Of a stretch of 8,433 nt of DNA, positions 1 through 5,492 are shown piece after piece. Source of the DNA: Gracilimonas sp040877545. Its GTDB lineage: Bacteria > Bacteroidota > Rhodothermia > Balneolales > Balneolaceae. Numbering within the stretch: position 1 is the stretch's first letter; the number at the start of each line of letters is the position of its first letter. The translations under genes and the position numbers were made by a program. The stretch spans positions 1 through 8,433 of the forward strand of contig JBBDNN010000005.1 in the NCBI GenBank assembly GCA_040877545.1. The letters run 5' to 3'. The notes under the pieces are model-generated. The model saw only the letters and a list, made by a program, of their open reading frames with translations, did no database searches and had not been told where the DNA came from.

Positions 1-547
1 CTTCCCCATCCAGAGTTACATATATAGTTCGATCCTCATTTAATCCTATACTGTAGGTTAATGTTGAATTACTATTCATGATTATTTTTGAATTATTAGT
101 AAACCTCAAGGTTTTTTGCTCTCCATCAACTGTAGAAATGGTTCTAGCTTCTGTAACTTGTTCGAGTTTATTTGACGAGATGCTATTCGAGAAATTATAA
201 ATCCATACACTACCCATAGCCGCTAGTAGCACCACCGCAGCAGACAGGTATATTCTTTTGAGCTTACTTCCTTTTCTTTTTGATTTATTTGGCAAATTAT
301 ACGGCTTGCCTACAGTTCTCCTTTTCAGGCTTTTCCATTCTGCATTTATATCTGGTAAGGCAGGATCTTTAAATTCGAAACCTACAATCTCTGAAATAGC
401 TTGTTTAGCTTTTTTTCTATTTTGATTGCTTTGCTCAATCCAGTTATCCCATTGTTGAATTTGTTCAGCACTTGCTGTGCCATTAACTGTACTCCGAAAT
501 GAAGGATTATTGACTAATTCATTAATAGTGTAATCTTTATGAATCAT
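1..547 (-). CDS. FecR-like anti-sigma factor, 3' part cut off by the window edge
   Basis: Reading from the ATG at 545-547, the frame stays open for 182 codons to the left edge, so the C-terminal part is missing. Residues 1-98 form a charged cytoplasmic region, including WDNWIEQSNQNRKKAKQA, typical of the FecR N-terminal domain that binds the sigma factor. Residues 99-117 (YLSAAVVLLAAMGSVWIYN) are a single membrane segment preceded by a basic KSKRKGSKLKR stretch, so the N-terminus is inside. From about 129 the periplasmic FecR domain begins (DGEQKTLRFTNNSKIIMNSN, then R-T-I-Y-V-T-L-D-G-E), matching the family pattern that leads into GEAYF. Members of this family hold a FecI-type sigma factor inactive until a TonB-dependent outer-membrane receptor signals. 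The sigma gene lies just upstream on the same strand, which supports the call. No Shine-Dalgarno sequence is visible. What signal or substrate it senses cannot be read here. Confidence 0.88.
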   Translation of the reverse strand, partial: MIHKDYTINELVNNPSFRSTVNGTASAEQIQQWDNWIEQSNQNRKKAKQAISEIVGFEFKDPALPDINAEWKSLKRRTVGKPYNLPNKSKRKGSKLKRIYLSAAVVLLAAMGSVWIYNFSNSISSNKLEQVTEARTISTVDGEQKTLRFTNNSKIIMNSNSTLTYSIGLNEDRTIYVTLDGE

Positions 548-630
548 GGAAATATTTATTGTGAATAATATGGTTGAAAAATAACTTCCAATTGCTTTTG
601 TAAGGAGAGCTTGGAGGATTACTATCGTAC

Positions 631-656
631 TCAATATTTTTTCTAAAAAATATTGA
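631..656. repeat. Perfect AT-rich inverted repeat between sigma and anti-sigma genes
   Basis: TCAATATTTTTT at 631-642 is exactly complementary to AAAAAATATTGA at 645-656, with only CT between them. The dyad lies in the 201-base spacer between the sigma stop and the FecR start. No T-run follows the stem on the minus strand, so it is not a canonical Rho-independent terminator. It could be a protein-binding dyad or a weak mRNA hairpin that tunes FecR expression relative to the sigma factor. The function is inferred; the symmetry is seen directly. Confidence 0.6.
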
Positions 657-748
657 TGTTGTTAATGTGGGCTTTGGTATTGAATAAAACTAGATATGCA
701 CGAAAATTCTGATTTTAACCAGTCACTTAAAACATAAATCAAATCTGA

Positions 749-1369
749 TTATATGCCGAGGTAGATCAGTAAAGATGAAAGCAGGAAAAAAATGACTAAT
801 GAGTTTACTAATCTCATTACATCTTTATTCAAAATTGATCGGAGAGTTTGCATTGCTCTATAAACATGGTTTCGTACCGATTGGCGATTTATAGATAAAA
901 TATCTTCAATTTCTCCATAGCTCATGCCATTGTAATAGTGAAGAAAAAGAACTTCTTTTTGCTGATTTGACAATTGCTCAAAGGCTAATTTTAAAGTCTC
1001 TTTTTGCTGCTCTTGATACTCTTTCTTGATAATTATTTCCTCCACTCCAAAACAAATACTAAATCCTTCCTCACCCTCTCCCGGCATGGATTTTAGCTTA
1101 TTATTTTTTTTCAACATCTTAAATATCCTCCTACGTAAAGAAACATACAGATATACATTTGGGGATATTACATGGGTTAACTCATCTTTTCTTTCCCATA
1201 CAGATACAAAAATATCTTGTATGGAATCCTCTACCAATTCCGAGTTACTACAAAGTTTTAACCCGTAGCCATATAAACCTTTATAGTACTCTTCGAAAAG
1301 TTTTTTAAAGCAGGTGCAATCACCAGATACAAACCTATCCCAAATATCCGTTGGTAACTCTGAACTCAT
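749..1369 (-). CDS. FecI-type ECF RNA polymerase sigma factor with C-terminal membrane tail
   Basis: This 206-residue ECF sigma-70 factor has region 2 at about residues 21-86 (FKKLFEEYYKGLYGYGLKL, then VEDSIQDIFVSVWERK) and region 4 at about 125-180 (LSNQQKEVLFLHYYNGMSYG, then the helix-turn-helix IEDILSINRQSVRNHVYRAM). It would direct RNA polymerase to a small regulon, often a TonB-dependent uptake or polysaccharide-use locus in this group. The ATG at 1369 is preferred: an in-frame TTG lies two codons upstream, but AAGGG sits about seven bases before the ATG and directly against the TTG. Residues 188-205 (VNSLVIFFLLSSLLIYLG) form a strongly hydrophobic stretch able to span or attach to the membrane, absent from textbook ECF factors. 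A FecR-type anti-sigma gene follows downstream. A LacI-like palindrome lies about 155 bases upstream, but no clear promoter was found. Confidence 0.92.
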   Translation of the reverse strand: MSSELPTDIWDRFVSGDCTCFKKLFEEYYKGLYGYGLKLCSNSELVEDSIQDIFVSVWERKDELTHVISPNVYLYVSLRRRIFKMLKKNNKLKSMPGEGEEGFSICFGVEEIIIKKEYQEQQKETLKLAFEQLSNQQKEVLFLHYYNGMSYGEIEDILSINRQSVRNHVYRAMQTLRSILNKDVMRLVNSLVIFFLLSSLLIYLGI

Positions 1370-1524
1370 ATACAACCCTTATATCATTTGGTATTTTCAG
1401 ACACACTAATAATTGTTTTTTAGCAACTATATCGTGCATTTTTCTTACTTAAAAAAACGTTTTCATAAATGAAGAACATTTGTTTTCAAAATGCAAATGG
1501 TAAAATGATGTCGAAAGATTAGAG

Positions 1525-1536
1525 GTTATCGATAAC
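1525..1536. promoter_or_regulatory. Perfect palindrome GTTATCGATAAC, possible operator
   Basis: This is an exact 12-bp palindrome with a central CG step, a shape common among LacI-family operators. It lies about 155 bases upstream of the sigma-factor start. No regulator gene is in the window and no second copy was noticed, so an operator role is only a suggestion. Confidence 0.25.
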
Positions 1537-1640
1537 AGAATTAAATGAGTTAGCACAGGTTTTTAGGATTATGAGCTCCAACTTTAGAACAGTAATTTTT
1601 TGTATCCAGAGAAAAAACCTGTAATCTTGATAGAAGTTTG

Positions 1641-1785
1641 CTACAAGAAACTGTTGCCGATTTGATAGCACTTAATACCAGCCTTCAGCTAAAATATGCT
1701 CGTATCGCCTCCGGCCTACTCCCCAAATTTCATTCAAGTCCAGTGGCCAGATATAAGTCCGCTCGTCTTCTGATCCGAAATCAGA
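1641..1785 (-). pseudogene. umuC: Decayed fragment of umuC (Y-family DNA polymerase V subunit)
   Basis: Translating the minus strand from 1785 gives SDFGSEDERTYIWPLD followed by LNEIWGVGRRYEHILAEG, then a stop at 1672-1674. The core IWGVGRR followed by a Leu-rich helix and Gly is the helix-hairpin-helix hallmark of UmuC (E. coli has VWGIGRRISKKLDAMGIKT at the same place). After AEG an extra TGGT shifts the frame; skipping it restores GIKCYQIGNSFL, which fits the family's continuation (GI-T-A-L/Y-Q-L-A-N), up to a stop at 1641-1643. A further WIQKITV near 1588-1608 resembles the family's WI-R/Q-K-H-x-T-V, but the spacing is about nine codons too long. A stop also lies just upstream at 1786-1788. 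Only about 50 of the roughly 420 family residues survive, with no catalytic palm, so the fragment cannot be functional. It is probably a relic of a umuDC cassette. Confidence 0.72.
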
Positions 1786-1887
1786 TTAATTTTGGTAATC
1801 TAAAAATGTTTTTTGTTCATATTTATAAATTGGAATTAATCTATTTGAGAGTGTTGTAATTATCTTAAATATTTTGTTTAAATTTTG

Positions 1888-1904
1888 TGTCCCTATGTTG
1901 TCCC
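1888..1904. repeat. Two TGTCCC direct repeats one helical turn apart
   Basis: TGTCCC occurs at 1888-1893 and 1899-1904, start to start 11 bases. Short direct repeats of this kind beside a tRNA 3' end resemble arm-type binding sites for tyrosine integrases. No integrase gene is present, so the reading as an attachment-site remnant is tentative. Confidence 0.25.
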
Positions 1905-1930
1905 GAAATAAAACGAATAAAGAAAAGCGC

Positions 1931-1981
1931 TAATAAATAAAAAGCCCCTGCAACTCATATGATTAAGAGTTACAAGGGCTT
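1931..1981 (-). terminator. Rho-independent terminator of tRNA-Leu
   Basis: On the minus strand AAGCCCTTGTAACTC pairs over 15 positions with GAGTTGCAGGGGCTT (arms 1967-1981 and 1942-1956, two G-U pairs, 10-base loop), followed by a T-rich tail TTTTTATTTATTA. It begins five bases after the tRNA 3' end. The forward strand has no T-run after the stem, so it acts on the minus strand only. Confidence 0.88.
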
Positions 1982-1985
1982 AGAG

Positions 1986-2073
1986 TACCGCAGGCCGGAC
2001 TCGAACCGGCACGGACATTGTAATGTCCATTGGATTTTAAGTCCAACGTGTCTACCAATTCCACCACTGCGGC
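1986..2073 (-). tRNA. trnL: tRNA-Leu, anticodon UAA
   Basis: This 88-base class II tRNA reads from GCCGCAG (acceptor, 2073-2067) to CTGCGGT plus discriminator A (1993-1986). The acceptor closes with six Watson-Crick pairs and a G1-U72 wobble. The anticodon arm is TTGGA-CTTAAAA-TCCAA, giving anticodon UAA (2039-2037). A long variable arm (GGACAT with ATGTCC) marks it as leucine, and the T-arm is GCCGG-TTCGAGT-CCGGC. CCA is not encoded and must be added after transcription. It decodes UUA and UUG. The gene stands alone between its own promoter and terminator, and its 3' end faces a region with signs of past integration. Confidence 0.97.
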
Positions 2074-2195
2074 TTGGTTTGAATAATTTTATGATCATGC
2101 TTTTTAAAACAACAAAATCGCAGGTTAATTTCCCCACGATAAAGCAAATATTACTCTCAGTTATTATTAAAGAACGACCGCCGAAAAGCAGGAAG

Positions 2196-2228
2196 CAAAT
2201 ATAAGACATTACGAACTACTTCTTCAAA
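2196..2228 (-). promoter_or_regulatory. Bacteroidota-type promoter upstream of tRNA-Leu
   Basis: On the minus strand TTTG (2228-2225) is followed after 21 bases by TATATTTG (2203-2196), a full match to the Bacteroidota consensus TTTG-N19-21-TAnnTTTG. Transcription would start near 2190, leaving a leader of about 115 bases before the mature tRNA, which RNase P would remove. The long leader is slightly unusual for a tRNA, so a second, closer promoter is possible. Confidence 0.6.
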
Positions 2229-2271
2229 GTTCTTTGTTACAATTTTGTTTTTTTATTACCCAATTTTGGTA

Positions 2272-2754
2272 TCACTGATCATCCATAATAGCTTCCAGAT
2301 TGGAACGAAAGGTATCCAGAAGGGATGATAACTGTTCTGCCTGATCGCGGGTTAATGCTTTGTCATAGATGTTTCGGGAAATAGGTAATTCTTCTAACTC
2401 ATCCAAAAAATCTAAACCTTTTTTGGTTATTAGTATTTCAACTTTCCTTCGATTTCCTTCCATTGGCTGACGCTCCACATATCCTTTCTGCCTGAGCTTT
2501 TCCACTAATCGTGAGACATTGCTCCAGCGATTAAGCATTCGATAACGGACTTCCTGCAGCGCATAAGTTTCGGGGTGCCGGCCCCGGAGAATGCGTAATA
2601 CATTATACTGTTCCGAAGAAATATCATAGGGCTTAAGCAGATTCCTGCTGATCTCTTCCAGCTGGTTGGCAGTAAATATTATATTTAAAGCTGCCTTGGC
2701 TTGTTCGCTTCTGAAATTTTTTTGTTGTACTACCTCACTGAATTCTTCTTTCAT
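2272..2754 (-). CDS. MarR-family transcriptional regulator
   Basis: This 160-residue protein has the length and layout of a MarR winged-helix repressor. An N-terminal dimerisation helix (about 15-42) is followed by the core ISSEQYNVLRILRG, the recognition region SNVSRLVEKLRQKGYVER (78-95), the beta wing around MEGNRRKVEILITKKG (98-113) and a C-terminal dimerisation helix (135-158). MarR dimers bind palindromes and release DNA on binding a ligand or after oxidation. There is no cysteine in the protein, so a thiol-based redox switch is excluded and a small-molecule ligand is more likely. The gene is divergent from doxX and the SDR gene, and the shared 142-base spacer holds a long inverted repeat. 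It therefore probably represses both itself and that pair. The ligand is unknown. Confidence 0.93.
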   Translation of the reverse strand: MKEEFSEVVQQKNFRSEQAKAALNIIFTANQLEEISRNLLKPYDISSEQYNVLRILRGRHPETYALQEVRYRMLNRWSNVSRLVEKLRQKGYVERQPMEGNRRKVEILITKKGLDFLDELEELPISRNIYDKALTRDQAEQLSSLLDTFRSNLEAIMDDQ

Positions 2755-2805
2755 TTTCAGGTATAGATTTTAGTTATCACAAAATTCATGATGTTCTATT
2801 AGCTA

Positions 2806-2837
2806 AAAAGATAAAGGAATTTTATTGTATGAACAAC
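2806..2837 (-). promoter_or_regulatory. Probable marR promoter overlapping the operator
   Basis: On the minus strand GTTG (2837-2834) is followed after 20 bases by TATCTTTT (2813-2806), which matches TAnnTTTG at all fixed positions except the last. The -33 element lies inside the left arm of the inverted repeat, so a bound repressor would block this promoter and give autoregulation. The start of transcription would be about 45 bases before the MarR start codon. Confidence 0.4.
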
Positions 2838-2865
2838 TGATGTACCGACAATAGTTGTTGATACA
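2826..2865. promoter_or_regulatory. Long inverted repeat, probable MarR operator
   Basis: TGTATGAACAACT (2826-2838) and AGTTGTTGATACA (2853-2865) are reverse complements except at one position, separated by 14 bases. Each arm also contains its own short dyad (TTGT-ATGA-ACAA on the left; ATGT-ATCA-ACAA on the right, read on the minus strand), so the site could hold two repressor dimers facing each other. It lies in the divergent spacer between marR and doxX. The right arm overlaps TACATTTA (2862-2869), a near match to the -7 box that would serve doxX. Confidence 0.6.
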
Positions 2866-2896
2866 TTTAAAATTTAATCTTTAACTGGAAAATATT

Positions 2897-3307
2897 ATGA
2901 GCTGGATTAATCACACATTATCAAAATGGCTATATGCCATTCCTTTTACAATATTTGGACTCTTCCACTTTTTATCACCGGAAATGTTAATTGAAGCTGT
3001 TCCAAAGTTTCTACCTGGAGCCATCTTCTGGATTTATCTTACAGGGGCTGCTTTAATTTTAGCCGGTATTAGCATTATTTCAGGCAAATTTATAAATCTG
3101 GCTTGCAAGTTATTGGCTGTAATGCTGCTCGTATTTGTTTTTACAGTTTCACTTCCCGGCATTATCGGCGGCAATGAAATGATGATGCAGGCACTGTTGA
3201 AAGATCTCTCACTTGCAGGAGCTGCTTTGTTCATTGGCGGTCAATTTGAAACAGAACAGATTGTGAAACGAACCTCTAAAGTCGAAACTTCTAATACAAA
3301 CCTTTAA
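2897..3307 (+). CDS. DoxX-like small integral membrane protein
   Basis: The 136-residue protein has four membrane segments at about 9-26, 42-62, 67-88 and 98-115, then a short polar tail. The opening (SKWLYAIPFTIFGLFHFLSP), a small polar loop with VPKFLPG and then IYLTGAALILAGISIISGK match the DoxX/DoxD-like superfamily. Proteins of this type are often found beside oxidoreductases and thiol or quinone stress genes, but their biochemical role is poorly settled. It is the first gene of an apparent two-gene operon with the SDR gene, 13 bases apart, and is divergent from marR. The ATG at 2897 follows an A/T-rich leader without a clear Shine-Dalgarno sequence. The family call is firm at the level of fold; the substrate is unknown. 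Confidence 0.82.
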   Translation: MSWINHTLSKWLYAIPFTIFGLFHFLSPEMLIEAVPKFLPGAIFWIYLTGAALILAGISIISGKFINLACKLLAVMLLVFVFTVSLPGIIGGNEMMMQALLKDLSLAGAALFIGGQFETEQIVKRTSKVETSNTNL

Positions 3308-3320
3308 AAAATTTATAGCT

Positions 3321-4058
3321 ATGAAATCACTAAAAAATAAAATCATTGTAGTAGTTGGAGGTACTGGGAATGTCGGATCATTTTTGGTAAAAGAATTACT
3401 CAAAAATGAAGCCACAGTTGCAGTCCCCTCTCGATCCGTTGATAATATAGATTCTCTTAAAAAACACTTGGCTAAAGAACTGGAGGAGGAAATTTTTTCT
3501 CGCCTGCATTTCTTCGTGGGTGATATCGGAGATGAAGATAAATCGGAAGAAGTACTTGATGAGATTACCCATAAAGTTGGAACACCTCATGGTGCAATAG
3601 CAGCATTAGGTAAATTCATCCCGGCACCTTCTTTACTTAATGCTTCCGTAAATGATTTAAAACAGGTAGTAGATGGTTACCTAATGGGCCATTTTGTAGT
3701 TGCACAAACTTTTTTGAAGAAATTCAAAGATAATGGCGGCACCTATATATTCATCAATGGTCCGCTTGCTCTTAAGCCTTGGGAAGGTTCGGGTGCTGAT
3801 TTGGTATCTATTGCAACCGCAGGGCAAAAAATGTTATTCGAATCATTGGCGCTAGAACTAAAGAATACAGATGTTAAGCTGGTTGAATTAATCACTCATG
3901 CTTTTATCCGTAATAAAGAGACACAGCCTGGCAGCCCTATTCCGGGTGAAGCTGTTGGTGCCTATGCCTCTTACCTGTTTTCCGATGAGGCAAAAGATGT
4001 ATATGGAAAAACTGTTCAACTTCGCTCGATGTCGCAAATAAAAGAGGTTGGGCTTTAA
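3321..4058 (+). CDS. SDR-fold NAD(P)-binding protein lacking the usual catalytic Ser/Tyr
   Basis: The 245-residue length and N-terminal Rossmann motif VVGGTGNVGSFLVKELL (11-27, with glycines 13, 14, 16 and 19) identify a short-chain dehydrogenase/reductase fold that should bind NAD(P)H. A conserved-type acidic turn follows at GDIGDEDK (68-74). The active site is unusual. The strand that normally ends in a catalytic Ser reads FINGPLA (144-150), with Asn-Gly instead. The YxxxK motif appears as T166-x-x-x-K170 (IATAGQKMLFESLALEL), keeping the Lys but losing the Tyr. It may be a divergent enzyme or a nucleotide-sensing protein. It is probably cotranscribed with doxX and controlled by the divergent MarR. 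It could still be a reductase with a relocated proton donor. Confidence 0.85.
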   Translation: MKSLKNKIIVVVGGTGNVGSFLVKELLKNEATVAVPSRSVDNIDSLKKHLAKELEEEIFSRLHFFVGDIGDEDKSEEVLDEITHKVGTPHGAIAALGKFIPAPSLLNASVNDLKQVVDGYLMGHFVVAQTFLKKFKDNGGTYIFINGPLALKPWEGSGADLVSIATAGQKMLFESLALELKNTDVKLVELITHAFIRNKETQPGSPIPGEAVGAYASYLFSDEAKDVYGKTVQLRSMSQIKEVGL

Positions 4059-4140
4059 AGGGGAGATCTTTTACTTGCTGCTGGATTGCATGATTCCTTT
4101 TAGAACTCGGAAATACAGACGCAAGCTCAGGATGAAACTT
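4059..4140. repeat. Possible degenerate REP-like intergenic repeat
   Basis: Read on the minus strand the stretch begins TTTCATCCTGAGCTTG and ends AGATCTCCCC. CATCCTGAGCTTG is the core of a dispersed palindromic repeat I recall from many bacterial intergenic regions. Inside is an imperfect hairpin with ATTTCC and GGAAT arms. It fills the gap between the SDR and GNAT genes and has no coding character on the plus strand. Whether it is repeated elsewhere in this genome cannot be seen from one window. Confidence 0.35.
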
Positions 4141-4172
4141 AATTAAAAGACTTTTCAATCAGATTTATAAAT

Positions 4173-4787
4173 ATGGAGATTGCAAAACTTACCCGTTTAG
4201 ATGATTTAGCTTCGGAAAAACTTGGCGAGGCGTTGAGTGAAGCATTTTACAATGAACCAAACTTTAAGTTTATCATCTCAGAAGATGAGCATCGCCATAA
4301 AGCCCTAAGCTGGTTCTTTGGCTCATTTGTAGCCCGCCTGGGATTAACCTACGGCAAGATTTATGTACCGGAGGATTTCAGCGGAGGCGCTATATGGATT
4401 AAGCCTAATAGAAAGGTCGGGTTTGGTGGAGCAGTTCAAGCGGGGCTATTGAAAATGCCAATCCATTTTGGGATCAAGGGCGTTAAACGTTCTATGAAAC
4501 TGAGTAGTTATATTGATAAAATTCGTGAAGAATATGCGCCGGAAGTTCATTGGTACCTGATGGCGCTTGGGGTAGATTCAACTAAACAGGGAAAAGGAAC
4601 AGGAAGTGCTTTGCTGCATCCTCTTTTGGCCAAGGCCGATAAAGAAGGCACAGACTGCTACCTGGAAACTTTTAGCCTGCGAAACATAAAATTTTATGAG
4701 AAATTTGGGTTCAAAGTGTTTTCTGAATTCAAAATCCCCAATGAAGATTTAAAATTTTGGTGTATGGTCAGGAAACCACAACAATAG
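4173..4787 (+). CDS. GNAT-family N-acetyltransferase
   Basis: The 204-residue protein carries the GNAT acetyl-CoA pyrophosphate-binding loop QGKGTG at 139-144, preceded by the beta strand HWYLMALGVDSTK (126-138), which is motif A. It is followed by motif B: DCYLETFSLRNIKFYEKFGF (161-180), where Asn171 and Tyr175 sit in the places usual for the family. The protein would transfer an acetyl group from acetyl-CoA to an amine in the cytoplasm. The N-terminal part (1-110, including FYNEPNFKFIIS) is where the acceptor would bind, and its identity cannot be told. The layout, with a central FFGSFVARLGLTYGK helix and the GGAIWIKP strand, resembles GNAT proteins often found singly. It is 63 bases upstream of the DinB-like gene and could share its transcript. 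No Shine-Dalgarno sequence is visible. Confidence 0.9.
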   Translation: MEIAKLTRLDDLASEKLGEALSEAFYNEPNFKFIISEDEHRHKALSWFFGSFVARLGLTYGKIYVPEDFSGGAIWIKPNRKVGFGGAVQAGLLKMPIHFGIKGVKRSMKLSSYIDKIREEYAPEVHWYLMALGVDSTKQGKGTGSALLHPLLAKADKEGTDCYLETFSLRNIKFYEKFGFKVFSEFKIPNEDLKFWCMVRKPQQ

Positions 4788-4850
4788 ATTTATCTAATGA
4801 ATGTTTTTATAATTTGATCATTAAAAATAGGTTAATTAAATAAAACAGAT

Positions 4851-5360
4851 ATGAGCAATCGTATAATCCGGCAGTATCATTATCACCAATGGGCAAATAA
4901 CAGAATCTTTGAGCATCTGAAAAATCTTCCTTCTGATGTATATAAACAGGAAATCACGAGTGTATTTTCCTCTGTGTCGGAAGTAATTGAACATGTTTAT
5001 CAGACGGACGCTATGTGGTTGAGTGTAATGTCTGAAGATCCTTTTGAGAAAACCATGGGTATCATTCACGAAACTCAGAAACGGATAAAAAATGTCACTC
5101 TCCAGGAAATGCAGAAGTTGTACGAGGAATTATCCGGGCAATACCTGGCTTTTTTCAAAGGGAAAAGTGACCTGGATGAAACAATTACAATTGAACATCC
5201 ACAATATGGCAGCATGGATACTGCTGTAACTGAATTGGTACAACATGTTGTCAATCACGGCACCTATCATCGAGGCAATATAACGGCTATGCTCAGGCAA
5301 CAAGGAGAAGTCGGAGTGCCTACAGACTTAATCTTTTACCTCTCTGATTCAGCTGATTAA
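4851..5360 (+). CDS. DinB/YfiT-like four-helix metal-binding protein
   Basis: The 169-residue protein has the DinB/YfiT fold signature. The first helix is YHYHQWANNRIFEHL (9-23); the second carries His48 (SEVIEHVYQTDAMWLSVM); the fourth carries the HxxxH pair His136 and His140 in LVQHVVNHGTYHRGNI. These three histidines usually bind a divalent metal such as Zn or Ni. Relatives include bacillithiol- or mycothiol-dependent transferases and DNA-damage-inducible proteins of Bacillus, but most are uncharacterised. It is not DNA polymerase IV, which shares the name DinB. It follows the GNAT gene by 63 bases on the same strand. The motif MLRQQGEVGVPTDLIFYL at the end is typical of full-length members, so the protein is complete. 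Confidence 0.9.
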   Translation: MSNRIIRQYHYHQWANNRIFEHLKNLPSDVYKQEITSVFSSVSEVIEHVYQTDAMWLSVMSEDPFEKTMGIIHETQKRIKNVTLQEMQKLYEELSGQYLAFFKGKSDLDETITIEHPQYGSMDTAVTELVQHVVNHGTYHRGNITAMLRQQGEVGVPTDLIFYLSDSAD

Positions 5361-5395
5361 ATTTAATTTCTTACCGCTGTGGAAATTTGGTAAAA

Positions 5396-5415
5396 GGGAT
5401 TTATGCATAATTCCC
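5396..5415. promoter_or_regulatory. 20-bp dyad, possible operator
   Basis: GGGATTTATGCATAATTCCC is symmetric over 20 bases except for one mismatched pair (T at 5400 against T at 5411), with TTATGCATAA as its perfect core. It lies in the spacer between the DinB-like gene and the helicase, about 58 bases before a -7 box. It could be a repressor or activator site; no partner is identifiable. Confidence 0.3.
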
Positions 5416-5472
5416 ACTCCGGAATTGAAAAACCGGTTCCTTTAATAGGATAAATGTCACTAATTTTATCCG

Positions 5473-5480
5473 TACCTTTG
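5473..5480 (+). promoter_or_regulatory. -7 box of a probable helicase promoter
   Basis: TACCTTTG is an exact match to the Bacteroidota -7 element TAnnTTTG. No TTTG was found 19 to 21 bases upstream, so the -33 element is weak or absent. Transcription would start near 5487, about 50 bases before the helicase start codon and only a few bases before the hairpin at 5493. Confidence 0.45.
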
Positions 5481-5492
5481 AACTCCATTTTT

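Larger units (their letters stand above)
1370..1985. other. Intergenic region with decayed gene remnant, no intact gene
   Basis: About 600 bases without an intact gene separate the sigma factor from tRNA-Leu. Seen here: a perfect 12-bp palindrome (1525-1536), imperfect direct repeats of GTTTTCA-AAATG near 1459 and 1482, the umuC remnant (1641-1785, possibly reaching 1570), two TGTCCC repeats 11 bases apart (1888-1904) and the tRNA terminator (1931-1981). The only sizeable open frames overlap or oppose these elements and do not resemble proteins. Confidence 0.6.

Noticed and set aside
631..656. Dyad as an intrinsic terminator of the sigma-factor transcript
   Set aside because: The stem is almost only A-T pairs and no T-run follows on the minus strand.
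1370..1375. TTG start of the sigma factor two codons upstream of the chosen ATG
   Set aside because: AAGGG touches the TTG directly, leaving no room for initiation, but is well spaced from the ATG at 1369.
1638..1859. Plus-strand open frame of 73 codons
   Set aside because: It is the antisense of the umuC remnant, has no recognisable domain or leader, and its product looks random.
1970..2209. Minus-strand open frame of 79 codons upstream of and through the tRNA
   Set aside because: It reads through tRNA-Leu; the end of the product is simply translated tRNA sequence.
4851..5360. Reading the DinB-like protein as DNA polymerase IV
   Set aside because: It is only 169 residues, has the three-histidine four-helix pattern of the YfiT-like fold and no polymerase motifs; the shared name is historical.
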